Assembly (NCBI GenBank): GCA_032209605.1 | Contig: JASFXZ010000018.1 | Span: forward strand, 3,413,904-3,477,903 | Direction: 5' to 3' | DNA from: Mactromeris polynyma | Taxonomy: Eukaryota; Mollusca; Bivalvia; Venerida; Mactridae | DNA length: 64,000 nt | In this document: positions 1 to 13,021 of the stretch, one piece after another | How the letters are laid out: every line of letters begins with the position of its first letter | Numbering within the stretch: the first letter of the stretch is position 1 | Translations under genes and position numbers: made by a program | Notes under the pieces: model-generated | What the model saw: the letters and a program-made list of their open reading frames with translations, nothing else | The model's database searches: none | What the model was told of the DNA's origin: nothing

Positions 1-1
1 C

Positions 2-155
2 CTGAAGGCGTGGTGATCTGTATGACAGGATTGGACCGTTCTACAGCTACCCGGAATATAAACCTCTTCATTGTACCATCTACATATACAGTAATCACTG
101 ACGAGGCGTCGTCCACAAACCGTGCAATGTCCACTAGACCAGATGATCCACTCCG
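2..155 (-). CDS. Gene A exon 3 (linker module)
   Basis: 154 bp after an atcag acceptor. It begins RSGSSGLVDIARFVDD and ends ITTPSG. It is six bases shorter than exon 3 of genes B and C (160 bp each) but in the same phase. The donor falls at the window edge. Confidence 0.85.
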
Positions 156-2373
156 CTGATATTTGAAAAAATGAAATATACGACTGTACTATAAGCACGA
201 ATGAGGCTATTTAAAATAGCCCTGATGAACGCAGTTTTAGCGCAAAACAACCAAACAGCACAGTAACATTGATAGAATAAATATATTATATTCAAGCAAA
301 GTAGTTAAATAGGTACAATTTGTAAATACATATTGAGAATAACATAGTTTGGTATAATATAATATTACACAATTTGTAGCTTTTAATTGCGTATTTATTT
401 AGTATAGATCTCTTTTCCTAAGATAAAACAAAAATACGCAGATGAGAAAGAACGAACGACAAAATACTTATATAATTAATTTCCTACACGACATTGTAGT
501 GTTTTCAATGTCTCTTAATTTTGTAAGCCCATTTCATATGACAATTGGCTTCCGCTGTAATTTTGTTCATATGCAGTTTGAGACACAATAAAAGCTGACC
601 AGTAACTGTCGCCATATAGGTACACTGTCTTAGGTGTCTTTGTACAGTTTCATTGGTTTGTAGCTGCGTTTAAGATATATATACGAGTACATACAACTGA
701 ATTGTTCAAACTTTAGAAAGATATTTATTGTTTATTTTGATTTTCTATTGTACATGTATGTGCATATTTGCCACCGGCTATGAACTTCATTTACCTTCAG
801 TCTGTTCATTAGGGTCGACATAACAGACTTTCCTTTTACCGATATAACATCAGAATCTGCAACAAAATGGTGAAGAATGTTATCAATGTATTTTCTGACA
901 ACAATTACTTTATATATTATATATTTCGAAATAGATAACTTGCTATCAACCGCTCAACTCTCGAACATAAGTATTTGTTGTTTATGAATTCAGCATCGTG
1001 TTGAACAGAAAACAGAGTTTGTTTTGTTGATAATGAATGAGATGCAAGTATGTACTGTGTAAATAGTTCCATGTTATTGTTCTTATTGGTCAATACACGT
1101 TATATTTCTCTCTACGCATTGTCGGATGACGTTTATTACAGGGTGCGAATCATCTTAAATGACGACACTGTTGTTATGTAGCGTTATTTGTATTTTATCA
1201 GATAACTAATGTTACAATAACTTGCGCTTTGGTTATATTGAAATTTAACTACAATAAGAAGGCTGCATGAACAATAGGAAATGAATAAACTTTCTGTCCA
1301 GCATTTATTTGACTGAGGGAATAGTGCATATCACTGTAAAGATTGCTACGTTTGATCTTATTTCATCATGACCACCGTCTATGGCACTTGTGGCATTTAA
1401 TGCGTTTTTTATTTGTAATAGCTGATTGTACTATAACATGGAGACATCAACGGTCATACTAAATTACTTTCACAGTATATGTTGTACTGAACTTTGTTCA
1501 GTGTTCAGTCAAGAACAGTGATAGAATTGACCTGCCAAAGTAATTTAGATACAAACCATTACACACACATTACAGACTGAGCTTAACGGATGTGTTTGCA
1601 TAAAAATGCAACGTCTCCAAAGCGGCCCGCTCTTAAGCCAAACCCCTATTTTTAACATTATCAATATTTACTAAATAAGATTAAACTATCAACATAACAT
1701 AAAACTGCGCCCCAAAGGGTGAGGTTGCATAGTATGATCACTCCCGTTTACAAAGAAAAAATATTAACTTCTAGATTTTAATTATTTACATAATTCAATT
1801 TGAAGATATACTATGAACGTTTACTGATTATAAATGGAAGGCAAATGGTTGTTTTTACAAACATTAGATAAATTTATGTTTCAAATTATAAGGTAGTGAT
1901 ACCATTTTAAGTAGATACATTTATTCAAGAAGCGCACTTTATGTAAATATGAATTAAGAAAATTATACAAAGAAGGTCATCTATTGGTAAAGTTTTAAAT
2001 GAAATCAAATATTCATTGAGCATATAATTCTAATTTGGAATTTGCGTGTATGAACGTTCATTCTATAATAACACAGAAGAAACATAATTAATTCGTAAAC
2101 GTAAATTATAATAAGTTTCGCATAAAAAGAAATTTAATAGTGTTTCAGTTGTTATTCCTCAAAATGTTAATAACAATAGTTTCAATATTTGGACCTGAAG
2201 CAGGCAAATTTCAGTGCTTGTGATAATCGCATGAAAATACCACCTTTGCTGGTTCCAAGAGCATCATGGGAATCGATCATATTTGCATGGTCAGTTGTAC
2301 TCAAAACATACATCACACACAACAAGAAAACGAAAATCCAACTAACACTAAATAATCTAAATTCCATTTTCAT
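2..2373 (-). CDS. Gene A, 5' part: hemicentin/VWA7-linker-like secreted or membrane protein (partial)
   Basis: Three exons read on the minus strand: 2244-2373, 795-856 and 2-155. Introns are in phase 1 and then 0, and exon 3 ends in phase 1 with the first base of a donor at position 1, so the gene continues past the left edge. The start ATG at 2373 opens a signal peptide (MKMEFRLFSVSWIFVFLLCV) and a short acidic stretch. Exon 2 ends NRLK and exon 3 begins RSGSSGLVDIARF, giving an R-L-K-R/S proprotein-convertase type site after Arg65. Exon 3 is a beta-rich segment (VYVDGTMKRFIFRVAVE, then SNPVIQI) closely matching exon 3 of genes B and C and resembling, from memory of the family, the galactose-binding-like linker that follows the VWA domain in hemicentin and VWA7. 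No VWA domain lies between the signal peptide and this module. Exons 4 onward are outside the window. Confidence 0.8.
156..2243 (-). other. Gene A introns 1 and 2
   Basis: Intron 2 is 156-794 and intron 1 is 857-2243. Both are AT-rich, with no exon, RNA gene or repeat array that I recognise. Confidence 0.6.
795..856 (-). CDS. Gene A exon 2 (propeptide, ends at convertase site)
   Basis: 62 bp between a ttgcag acceptor and a CTGAAG/gtaaat donor. It codes DSDVISVKGKSVMSTLMNRL then K. It is matched by position and phase (1 in, 0 out), not by sequence, to exon 2 of genes B and C. Confidence 0.7.
2244..2373 (-). CDS. Gene A exon 1 (signal peptide)
   Basis: Codes 43 residues plus one base. The start is ATG at 2373, with a second Met two codons on. 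A hydrophobic core of about 16 residues is followed by a polar stretch ending GTSK. The donor is AAAG/gtggta, phase 1. Confidence 0.72.
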
Positions 2374-3756
2374 TCAAATATCGTTTGACAATTATTTCCG
2401 TATATTTTCTTATTTTTATTTAAACAAGTTCCTTAAAGGCATTGTCTGGTTTTTTCTATCAAATGATCCAGCTACATAAGAACTGCATTCTCAGTTTTCA
2501 TTTTTTCACGTTCGTTGCTTTGACCTTCGAAGAAAAATATATTCTGCTATTTTTATCATATTTTCCCAGTTTTATAGTCAGATGACTCGTGGTGGTCGTT
2601 ACCAAGCGGTAATGCGATCTTGAATGTTCAGAGTTTTAAATATTATTCAATATTATCAGATAAGTGAGGAGCTCTTGAGATATTGTATATAGTCGATAAA
2701 AACATATTAAACCTTAATTTATCAGGTCATGAAAAATAATATGCTATTGAGATCCATTTTATAGGTGTTAGTTTGAGCAAACCTTTCATCCTGGTCTAGC
2801 GATAATTACCCAAGACTAAAGCCGAGATTATGTTATGTACTGTGCTGTACAATGAATGTTATCTTTGAGGAACTTGCATTATGCTTTAAGTGTGTGTTTT
2901 GGGGATTAAAACATACAGATACCATTATTCGTTTAGTGTTTTTTATTAACTCCAGACCTGTTAACATGGTATACCCCTAGATCTAAGACAACACACCGAT
3001 CAAAACGGTGGAGAGATTTTCAAAAAAAAGAAACATATGCATCAAATTCATGGTACCGATGGTAGTACGCAATATTCAAAATTCAGCGTATGAAACGAAC
3101 CTTGGAATTTATCAATTTCACCGCATTAAAATGGTACACACTTCACACTTTCACCCCCTACAAGGCATTTTAAAGTGTCGAGACATATTTGGCCCAACAC
3201 ATTTGGTTAATTGCGTTTTATTGTATATTGTTAATAATTTAGAACTGTAAAACGTTAATCCTATTTGTTTGCAAATCATTGAACACATTCGATGTTTGGC
3301 CATTTGTTTCCAAATTGATGGTCATTTTAAGATTTCAGTCTTACCAAAACTATTTATAGGTATTTAATTCACCGCTTATCAATCGGTATTAATAGGTCAA
3401 ACTACTAAACCGTCATCTACCAGGCGTCAGTGAAACAACCACAATACTCCGTGAATTGTTACAAATGCGATGTTATGACGTTGCACAAAACCCCTCAAAT
3501 ATTACCACAACATCAAGGAAGTGAAAAATACCGAGCATGAAAGGTCACATTCTCTAAACCAGAACTCGGACAGATGTGGACAAAACGATAAGGGGAAGCA
3601 CACGCATAGAAAACTTGACCGACATAAGGACACGGCAAACAAAAACATAACAAATAATCCCCCGTATACGAGTACAATGTTCCCTTAGAAGCAAAACATG
3701 AACATGGAGCAAGACATAGCAACAAGAACATATTATGGAAATACGACGGCAAACCG
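2374..3756. other. Intergenic, upstream of gene A
   Basis: This is the 5' flank of gene A and would hold its promoter. No clear TATA box or coding exon is visible. The small reading frames at 2189-2479 and 3008-3250 have no family resemblance. Confidence 0.5.
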
Positions 3757-6700
3757 TGTATGGAGGTATCTAGAGAACATGAATGGTATAACTGTGTATG
3801 GAGGTATCTAGAGAACATGAATGGTATAACTGTGTATGGAGGTATCTAGAGAACATGAATGGTATAACCGTGTATGGAGGTATCTAGAGAACATGAATGG
3901 TATAACTGTGTATGGAGGTATCTAGAGAACATGAATGGTATAACTGTGTATGGAGAGGTATCTAGAGAACATGAATGGTATAACTGTGTATGGAGGTATC
4001 TAGAGCACATGAATGGTATAACTGTGTATGGAGGTATCTAGAGAACATGAATGGTATAACTGTGTATGGAGAGGTATCTAGAGAACATGAATGGTATAAC
4101 TGTGTATGGAGAGGTATCTAGAGCACATGAATGGTATAACTGTGTATGGAGAGGTATCTAGAGAACATGAATGGTATAACTGTGTATGGAGAGGTATCTA
4201 GAGAACATGAATGGTATAACTGTGTATGGAGAGGTATCTAGAGAACATGAATGGTATAACTGTGTATGGAGAGGTATCTAGAGCACATGAATGGTATAAC
4301 TGTGTATGGAGGTATCTAGAGAACATGAATGGTATAACTGTGTATGGAGGTATCTAGAGCACATGAATGGTATAACTGTGTATGGAGGTATCTAGAGAAC
4401 ATGAATGGTATAACTGTGTATGGAGGTATCTAGAGCACATGAATGGTATAACTGTGTATGGAGGTATCTAGAGAACATGAATGGTATAACTGTGTATGGA
4501 GAGGTATCTAGAGAACATGAATGGTATAACTGTGTATGGAGGTATCTAGAGAACATGAATGGTATAACTGTGTATGGAGGTATCTAGAGAACATGAATGG
4601 TATAACTGTGTATGGAGGTATCTAGAGAACATGAATGGTATAACTGTGTATGGAGGTATCTAGAGAACATGAATGGTATAACTGTGTATGGAGGTATCTA
4701 GAGAACATGAATGGTATAACTGTGTATGGAGGTATCTAGAGAACATGAATGGTATAACTGTGTATGGAGGTATCTAGAGAACATGAATGGTATAACTGTG
4801 TATGGAGAGGTATCTAGAGAACATGAATGGTATAACTGTGTATGGAGGTATCTAGAGAACATGAATGGTATAACTGTGTATGGAGGTATCTAGAGCACAT
4901 GAATGGTATAACTGTGTATGGAGGTATCTAGAGAACATGAATGGTATAACTGTGTATGGAGAGGTATCTAGAGAACATGAATGGTATAACTGTGTATGGA
5001 GGTATCTAGAGAACATGAATGGTATAACTGTGTATGGAGGTATCTAGAGCACATGAATGGTATAACTGTGTATGGAGGTATCTAGAGAACATGAATGGTA
5101 TAACTGTGTATGGAGGTATCTAGAGAACATGAATGGTATAACTGTGTATGGAGGTATCTATAGAACATGAATGGTATAACTGTGTATGGAGGTATCTAGA
5201 GAACATGAATGGTATAACTGTGTATGGAGGTATCTAGAGAACATGAATGGTATAACTGTGTATGGAGAGGTATCTAGAGAACATGAATGGTATAACTGTG
5301 TATGGAGGTATCTAGAGAACATGAATGGTATAACTGTGTATGGAGAGGTATCTAGAGAACATGAATGGTATAACTGTGTATGGAGGTATCTAGAGAACAT
5401 GAATGGTATAACTGTGTATGGAGGTATCTAGAGAACATGAATGGTATAACTGTGTATGGAGAGGTATCTAGAGAACATGAATGGTATAACTGTGTATGGA
5501 GGTATCTAGAGAACATGAATGGTATAACTGTGTATGGAGAGGTATCTAGAGAACATGAATGGTATAACTGTGTATGGAGAGGTATCTAGAGAACATGAAT
5601 GGTATAACTGTGTATGGAGGTATCTAGAGAACATGAATGGTATAACTGTGTATGGAGGTATCTAGAGAACATGAATGGTAACTGTGTATGGAGGTATCTA
5701 GAGAACATGAATGGTATAACTGTGTATGGAGGTATCTAGAGAACATGAATGGTATAACTGTGTATGGAGGTATCTAGAGAACATGAATGGTATAACTGTG
5801 TATGGAGGTATCTAGAGAACATGAATGGTATAACTGTGTATGGAGGTATCTAGAGAACATGAATGGTATAACCGTGTATGGAGGTATCTAGAGAACATGA
5901 ATGGTAACTGTGTATGGAGGTATCTAGAGAACATGAATGGTAACTGTGTATGGAGGTATCTAGAGAACATGAATGGTATAACTGTGTATGGAGGTATCTA
6001 GAGAACATGAATGGTATAACTGTGTATGGAGAGGTATCTAGAGAACATGAATGGTATAACTGTGTATGGAGAGGTATCTAGAGAACATGAATGGTATAAC
6101 TGTGTATGGAGGTATCTAGAGAACATGAATGGTATAACTGTGTATGGAGAGGTATCTAGAGAACATGAATGGTATAACTGTGTATGGAGAGGTATCTAGA
6201 GAACATGAATGGTATAACTGTGTATGGAGGTATCTAGAGCACATGAATGATAACTGTGTATGGAGGTATCTAGAGAACATGAATGGTAACTGTGTATGGA
6301 GGTATCTAGAGAACATGAATGGTAACTGTGTATGGAGGTATCTAGAGAACATGAATGGTAACTGTGTATGGAGGTATCTAGAGCACATGAATGATAACTG
6401 TGTATGGAGGTATCTAGAGAACATGAATGGTAACTGTGTATGGAGGTATCTAGAGCACATGAATGGTATAACTGTGTATGGAGGTATCTAGAGAACATGA
6501 ATGGTATAACTGTGTATGGAGGTATCTAGAGAACATGAATGGTATAACTGTGTATGGAGGTATCTAGAGAACATGAATGGTATAACTGTGTATGGAGGTA
6601 TCTAGAGCACATGAATGGTATAACCGTGTATGGAGAGGTATCTAGAGAACATGAATGGTATAACTGTGTATGGAGGTATCTAGAGCACATGAATGGTATA

Positions 6701-8685
6701 ACTGTGTATGGAGGTATCTAGAGAACATGAATGGTATAACTGTGTATGGAGAGGTATCTAGAGAACATGAATGGTATAACTGTGTATGGAGAGGTATCTA
6801 GAGAACATGAATGGTATAACTGTGTATGGAGGTATCTAGAGAACATGAATGGTATAACTGTGTATGGAGGTATCTAGAGAACATGAATGGTATAACTGTG
6901 TATGGAGAGGTATCTAGAGAACATGAATGGTATAACTGTGTATGGAGGTATCTAGAGAACATGAATGGTATAACTGTGTATGGAGGTATCTAGAGCACAT
7001 GAATGGTATAACTGTGTATGGAGGTATCTAGAGAACATGAATGGTATAACTGTGTATGGAGGTATCTAGAGAACATGAATGGTATAACTGTGTATGGAGG
7101 TATCTAGAGAACATGAATGGTATAACTGTGTATGGAGGTATCTAGAGAACATGAATGGTATAACTGTGTATGGAGGTATCTAGAGAACATGAATGGTATA
7201 ACTGTGTATGGAGGTATCTAGAGAACATGAATGGTATAACCGTGTATGGAGGTATCTAGAGAACATGAATGGTAACTGTGTATGGAGGTATCTAGAGCAC
7301 ATGAATGGTATAACTGTGTATGGAGGTATCTAGAGAACATGAATGGTATAACTGTGTATGGAGGTATCTAGAGAACATGAATGGTATAACTGTGTATGGA
7401 GGTATCTAGAGAACATGAATGGTATAACCGTGTATGGAGGTATCTAGAGAACATGAATGATAACTGTGTATGGAGGTATCTAGAGAACATGAATGGTATA
7501 ACTGTGTATGGAGGTATCTAGAGAACATGAATGGTATAACTGTGTATGGAGGTATCTAGAGAACATGAATGGTATAACTGTGTATGGAGGTATCTAGAGA
7601 ACATGAATGGTATAACTGTGTATGGAGGTATCTAGAGAACATGAATGGTATAACTGTGTATGGAGGTATCTAGAGAACATGAATGGTATAACTGTGTATG
7701 GAGAGGTATCTAGAGAACATGAATGGTATAACTGTGTATGGAGAGGTATCTAGAGAACATGAATGGTATAACTGTGTATGGAGGTATCTAGAGCACATGA
7801 ATGATAACTGTGTATGGAGGTATCTAGAGAACATGAATGGTAACTGTGTATGGAGGTATCTAGAGAACATGAATGGTATAACTGTGTATGGAGGTATCTA
7901 GAGCACATGAATGATAACTGTGTATGGAGGTATCTAGAGAACATGAATGGTAACTGTGTATGGAGGTATCTAGAGAACATGAATGGTAACTGTGTATGGA
8001 GGTATCTAGAGAACATGAATGGTAACTGTGTATGGAGGTATCTAGAGCACATGAATGATAACTGTGTATGGAGGTATCTAGAGAACATGAATGGTAACTG
8101 TGTATGGAGGTATCTAGAGAACATGAATGATAACTGTGTATGGAGGTATCTAGAGAACATGAATGGTATAACTGTGTATGGAGGTATCTAGAGAACATGA
8201 ATGGTAACTGTGTATGGAGGTATCTAGAGAACATGAATGGTATAACTGTGTATGGAGGTATCTAGAGAACATGAATGGTAACTGTGTATGGAGAGGTATC
8301 TAGAGAACATGAATGATAACTGTGTATGGAGAGGTATCTAGAGAACATGAATGGTAACTGTGTATGGAGGTATCTAGAGCACATGAATGATAACTGTGTA
8401 TGGAGGTATCTAGAGAACATGAATGGTAACTGTGTATGGAGGTATCTAGAGAACATGAATGATAACTGTGTATGGAGGTATCTAGAGAACATGAATGGTA
8501 ACTGTTTATGGAGGTATCTAGAGAACATGAATGGTAACTGTGTATGGAGGTATCTAGAGAACATGAATGGTAACTGTGTATGGAGGTATCTAGAGAACAT
8601 GAATGGTAACTGTGTATGGAGGTATCTAGAGAACATGAATGGTAACTGTGTATGGAGGTATCTAGAGAACATGAATGATAACTGT
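3757..8685. repeat. Large minisatellite, 36/38/40-bp unit
   Basis: About 4.9 kb of uninterrupted tandem repeats, roughly 130 copies. The basic unit is 38 bp and contains GTATGGAGGTATCTAGAGAA followed by CATGAATGGTATAACT. Units vary by 2-bp steps: an extra GA after GTATGGA gives 40 bp, and loss of TA in GGTATAAC (or GATAAC) gives 36 bp. A few point variants recur (gagcac for gagaac, accgtg for actgtg). The 36-bp form is rare before 5670 and dominates after about 7800. Where 36-bp units follow one another the frame stays open, which produces long false reading frames on both strands. Confidence 0.97.
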
Positions 8686-10079
8686 AGGTCCGTAACTGTG
8701 TTTCGTTTTTTTAAAAACTGCATACGAAATGCAATGATCAACAGGTCAATTGCAGAATGAATATCAGGTATAACAACAACAAAGTTAGCCTTTTTTAATG
8801 TGTATGGTTACAATGTAAAAAGTTTTGCCATCACGTTACACACTTAAATGGATATCAATCCCTATTAATATTTCCAGGAGAATGAAACTAACAAGAGCTG
8901 TCCAATTCACCAACTAGTCACTTACTTAGCCCTATTGTATACCTTTGGTTGAAATTAAAGATACACTCGCGTAATTGGTGTATTCACTGCGAAACCGTTT
9001 GACTACATCATACATTATTGAGATATTTAGTAATCGAGTATGTGATATTACAAATTCCAAATGTAAATACGAGTCCTATTTCCCCTTGTAGACATCACGA
9101 ATTCGAATTTATTCATTTAAATAAATAAACATGAAAAAATAGATATGACTAAGTCGAATCTTAGTCACAAAAAAACAAATAACCAGGATTGCTACTATGT
9201 CTGGTTTTTTTCAAACGGTGTGCTTGGTGTATGGCATTTCCGCTCGACTTCTTCATTCATTTTTGGAAGGTCGTTATTTTCCATAATCATCTTCATATGT
9301 CACCACCTAGCTGGGAATTAGCCCCTTCACACACATTCATACTCTACCAATATGTAGTTCCAAGAGATTCAATAAAAGCAGAATCCAAACCTTCTAAACT
9401 GTCTTCGAGAATCAGTATAATAATGTAATCTTCAGGTTTTGTACTGATCCATGTATGTTATGATTTATTCGGCGCAGCCGTACTAACATGGTTTTGCTAT
9501 TTTGCATATCAGTGTTATGTAAACCAATCAAATCTTACGTTAACCACCGATACAACGTTTGTAACCTTGACGCGGATTGGTTTTTTATTTCGATAAAGGG
9601 CACGTTAACTGAATTTCGGTGATATTACCGAAATAAATGTTGGATCGGGATTTTTCAAAACTTATATGCCCTATTATTTGTACGAACATGAACATGGAGT
9701 TGGGGTTTAGCCCGGGAAAGAAATGTTTTTAGTAACTTTTCCATGGACTGGTAAAATGTTTCTGAGATTTAAGCACTCCTGATAAATCATTAAATACATT
9801 TAACTAGCAAACTTGAAACGGATTAAATGTCATACAGCAGGGTCTTCACGTTAGGGTTATAACTGATTTCTTGTATTTTTCATTATTAATGCATCTAAGG
9901 TATTTGAACACTCAAAATTCACCTTCCTCAAGTACTTTGAGTAATTTTCTAATGTTTTCACCACGTGATAAACGTCTTTTATACCCATTATATATGATTG
10001 TTTCTTGTTCCTTTCGCCTTTGTAGATATTTGCTTATATATTATTTGTTTATGTCTCCCTTCATAATGTCCTTTATTAA
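8686..10079. other. Intergenic between two minisatellites
   Basis: Unique-looking AT-rich DNA with no exon or RNA gene seen. From about 9880 the pyrimidine-rich text begins to resemble the dispersed repeat whose tail expands at 10201. Confidence 0.45.
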
Positions 10080-10200
10080 TTTTGATAATCAGTCTGACGG
10101 TTCCTTATTGCCTCATCTGCATTGAGGTTTGCCCTTACACATTCTAAACTCCTAGTGTATTGTAGGCGCTAATGTGTCTCCTGGGTATGTGTGGAAAGAC
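10080..10200 (+). repeat. Dispersed repeat copy, subtype with GTTTGCCCT
   Basis: Shares ggtttgcccttacacattct, the following cctagtgt and the last gacattgtc with the copy at 31876-32045. It is the parent of the adjoining 35-bp array, since its 3' end runs without a break into the first monomer at 10201. Confidence 0.6.
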
Positions 10201-11390
10201 ATTGTCTTGTGAATGTGGTGTTCCCTGTAGCAATCATTGTCTTGTGAATGTGGTGTTCCCTGTAGCAATCATTGTCTTGTGAATGTAGTGTTCCCTGTAG
10301 CAATCATTGTCTTGTGAATGTGGTGTTCCCTGTAGCAATCATTGTCTTGTGAATGTGGTGTTCCCTGTAGCAATCATTGTCTTGTGAATGTGGTGTTCCC
10401 TGTAGCAATCATTGTCTTGTGAATGTGGTGTTCCCTGTAGCAATCATTGTCTTGTGAATGTGGTGTTCCCTGTAGCAATCATTGTCTTGTGAATGTGGTG
10501 TTCCCTGTAGCAATCATTGTCTTGTGAATGTGGTGTTCCCTGTAGCAATCATTGTCTTGTGAATGTGGTGTTCCCTGTAGCAATCATTGTCTTGTGAATG
10601 TGGTGTTCCCTGTAGCAATCATTGTCTTGTGAATGTGGTGTTCCCTGTAGCAATCATTGTCTTGTGAATGTGGTGTTCCCTGTAGCAATCATTGTCTTGT
10701 GAATGTGGTGTTCCCTGTAGCAATCATTGTCTTGTGAATGTGGTGTTCCCTGTAGCAATCATTGTCTTGTGAATGTGGTGTTCCCTGTAGCAATCATTGT
10801 CTTGTGAATGTGGTGTTCCCTGTAGCAATCATTGTCTTGTGAATGTGGTGTTCCCTGTAGCAATCATTGTCTTTTGAATGTGGTGTTCCCTGTAGCAATC
10901 ATTGTCTTGTGAATGTGGTGTTCCCTGTAGCAATCATTGTCTTGTGAATGTGGTGTTCCCTGTAGCAATCATTGTCTTGTGAATGTGGTGTTCCCTGTAG
11001 CAATCATTGTCTTGTGAATGTGGTGTTCCCTGTAGCAATCATTGTCTTGTGAATGTGGTGTTCCCTGTAGCAATCATTGTCTTGTGAATGTGGTGTTCCC
11101 TGTAGCAATCATTGTCTTGTGAATGTGGTGTTCCCTGTAGCAATCATTGTCTTGTGAATGTGGTGTTCCCTGTAGCAATCATTGTCTTGTGAATGTGGTG
11201 TTCCCTGTAGCAATCATTGTCTTGTGAATGTGGTGTTCCCTGTAGCAATCATTGTCTTGTGAATGTGGTGTTCCCTGTAGCAATCATTGTCTTGTGAATG
11301 TGGTGTTCCCTGTAGCAATCATTGTCTTGTGAATGTGGTGTTCCCTGTAGCAATTATTGTCTTGTGAATGTGGTGTTCCCTGTAGCAATC
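10201..11390. repeat. Minisatellite, 35-bp unit, 34 copies
   Basis: Exactly 1190 bp, or 34 units of 35 bp, beginning ATTGTCTTGTGAATGTGGTG and ending TTCCCTGTAGCAATC. Nearly perfect: only a handful of single-base variants (gtagtg near 10286, cttttg near 10871, caatta near 11352). The unit is the 3' end of the dispersed repeat found elsewhere in the window. Confidence 0.97.
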
Positions 11391-12576
11391 GAATCATTCC
11401 GTGTGCTGTTCCGTTTGTTGTGCACTTTGTATGTAGCACTTCCTGCCCCAATTCCCTTATTTATTTTAATCGTTTGGCTGCAATTTGAATTGTCAGTGTA
11501 AATTATTAAAATCTCGGATTTGACCATTTTAAGCTTTTTTTACTGTACACCATACATTTAAATGGTTGATATATTGAATTCCTACGTGGTTGATATCATA
11601 CCTTTAAATACTTGAAATTTATCGGTGGTATTAACAAACATAGACAAATGGCAGATCATGGGTGTACACTATCAGTAAATGTATTTCTAAATTATTTATA
11701 TACAAATGTATTCAGGAAATTGCTTCACATCATTAAGTCTGACTGCGTTGTTAGGACACATCTTCGATATGGTATTTAACATACGGAGTTTTACGGTGAT
11801 TTGATTACAAACTTAGTAAGTTCGTTGAACAAACGTCTTAAGTCATTGGATATTAGATGCATTCACCACAAGTACAAGAGAGGTTCTGATCCGATAATAT
11901 TGCAACACATTGCATACCCGGTAGTCGACACCATGTTGGTCATCTCGCTTACCTCTTTGCTTGTCCGACCATACGACTGATGGAATACTCTTACATTTGT
12001 GGAACCATCCTTATTACCCCTGATCCATAAAAGACAGATCTATTGTAAGAATGAGTGTGAAATCTTAATTATCAAGACAAAGAACCAGAATCGAAGGAAA
12101 TGCACACGATGTTAGTATTCTATCATCCTTGTCTTGCCCTTAAATGCATATTTTAGTTACTTTGGTTTCTGATAAGTCACCGAGAACGTGTTAAGCATGC
12201 TTCACTTACCTGTTGTTATTTATATCATGTATGTAGTCTACGTGTATTATACTGTGTACCCCTCACCTTAACGTTGGGGGAATTATCATGATGGACTAAC
12301 TTACACTGTTCGGTGTATTTGGGTGTTCAGTTTAAACTAGGATTGAAACTTAAAAATATGTTTGTCTTGCCGATCGCTCTAAGACGGTAATCCAATTGTC
12401 ACTGAAGATTTATGTTTGTGTATTGTATTCATTTAGCATTTGTTCTTAATTACATTGTTGTGTCTGTCTGTGCTTATGGCAAGAAGAAAATTGTCCTTTG
12501 AACAGTCTTGTTTAAACACTTGATGTACTCCCACCAATTTGCATTTGACTTGTTGATATCTGACTTACCAGACGTG
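11391..12576. other. Intergenic
   Basis: AT-rich sequence between two arrays. No exon, RNA gene or repeat family recognised. Confidence 0.5.
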
Positions 12577-13021
12577 GGTTGTGTTGTATTATGATTGTAC
12601 ACGTGTACCATAGGTTGTGTTGGATTGAGATTGTACACGTGTACTATAGGTTGTGTTGGATTGAGATTGTACACGTGTACCATAGGTTGTGTTGGATTGA
12701 GATTGTACACGTGTACCATAGGTTGTGTTGGATTGAGATTGTACACGTGTACCATAGGTTGTGTTGGATTGAGATTGTACACATGTAGCATAGGTTGTGT
12801 TGGGTTGTAATTGTACACGTGTAACGTGGTTTGTGTTGGACTGTGATTGTACACGTGTAGCATGGGTTGTGTTGGCTTGTAATTGTACACGTGTAACGTG
12901 GTTTGTGTTGGACTGTGATTGTACACGTGTAGCATGGGCTATGTTAGATCGTGTGTGTACGCGTGTAGCATGGTTTGTGTTGAATTGTGATTGACCACGT
13001 GTAGTATGTTTTATGTTGGAC
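12577..13021. repeat. Minisatellite, 36-bp unit with CACGTG core
   Basis: About twelve units. Each contains GGTTGTGTTGGATTGAGATT and then the 10-bp palindrome TACACGTGTA. The hexamer CACGTG is intact in about ten units and altered in the ones near 12780 (CACATG) and 12960 (CGCGTG). Right-hand units are more diverged. The 36-bp period keeps several frames open, which explains the repetitive reading frames here. Confidence 0.95.

Noticed and set aside
8326..8760. 144-residue plus-strand frame of repeats like RYLENMNGNCVW, and similar frames on both strands from 5158 to 8741
   Set aside because: They arise because 36-bp units keep the frame open in a minisatellite. They exist on both strands and have no leader, splice or family support.
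10201..11390. CRISPR-like regular array
   Set aside because: There are no unique spacers; the whole 35-bp unit repeats. It is a minisatellite in eukaryotic DNA.
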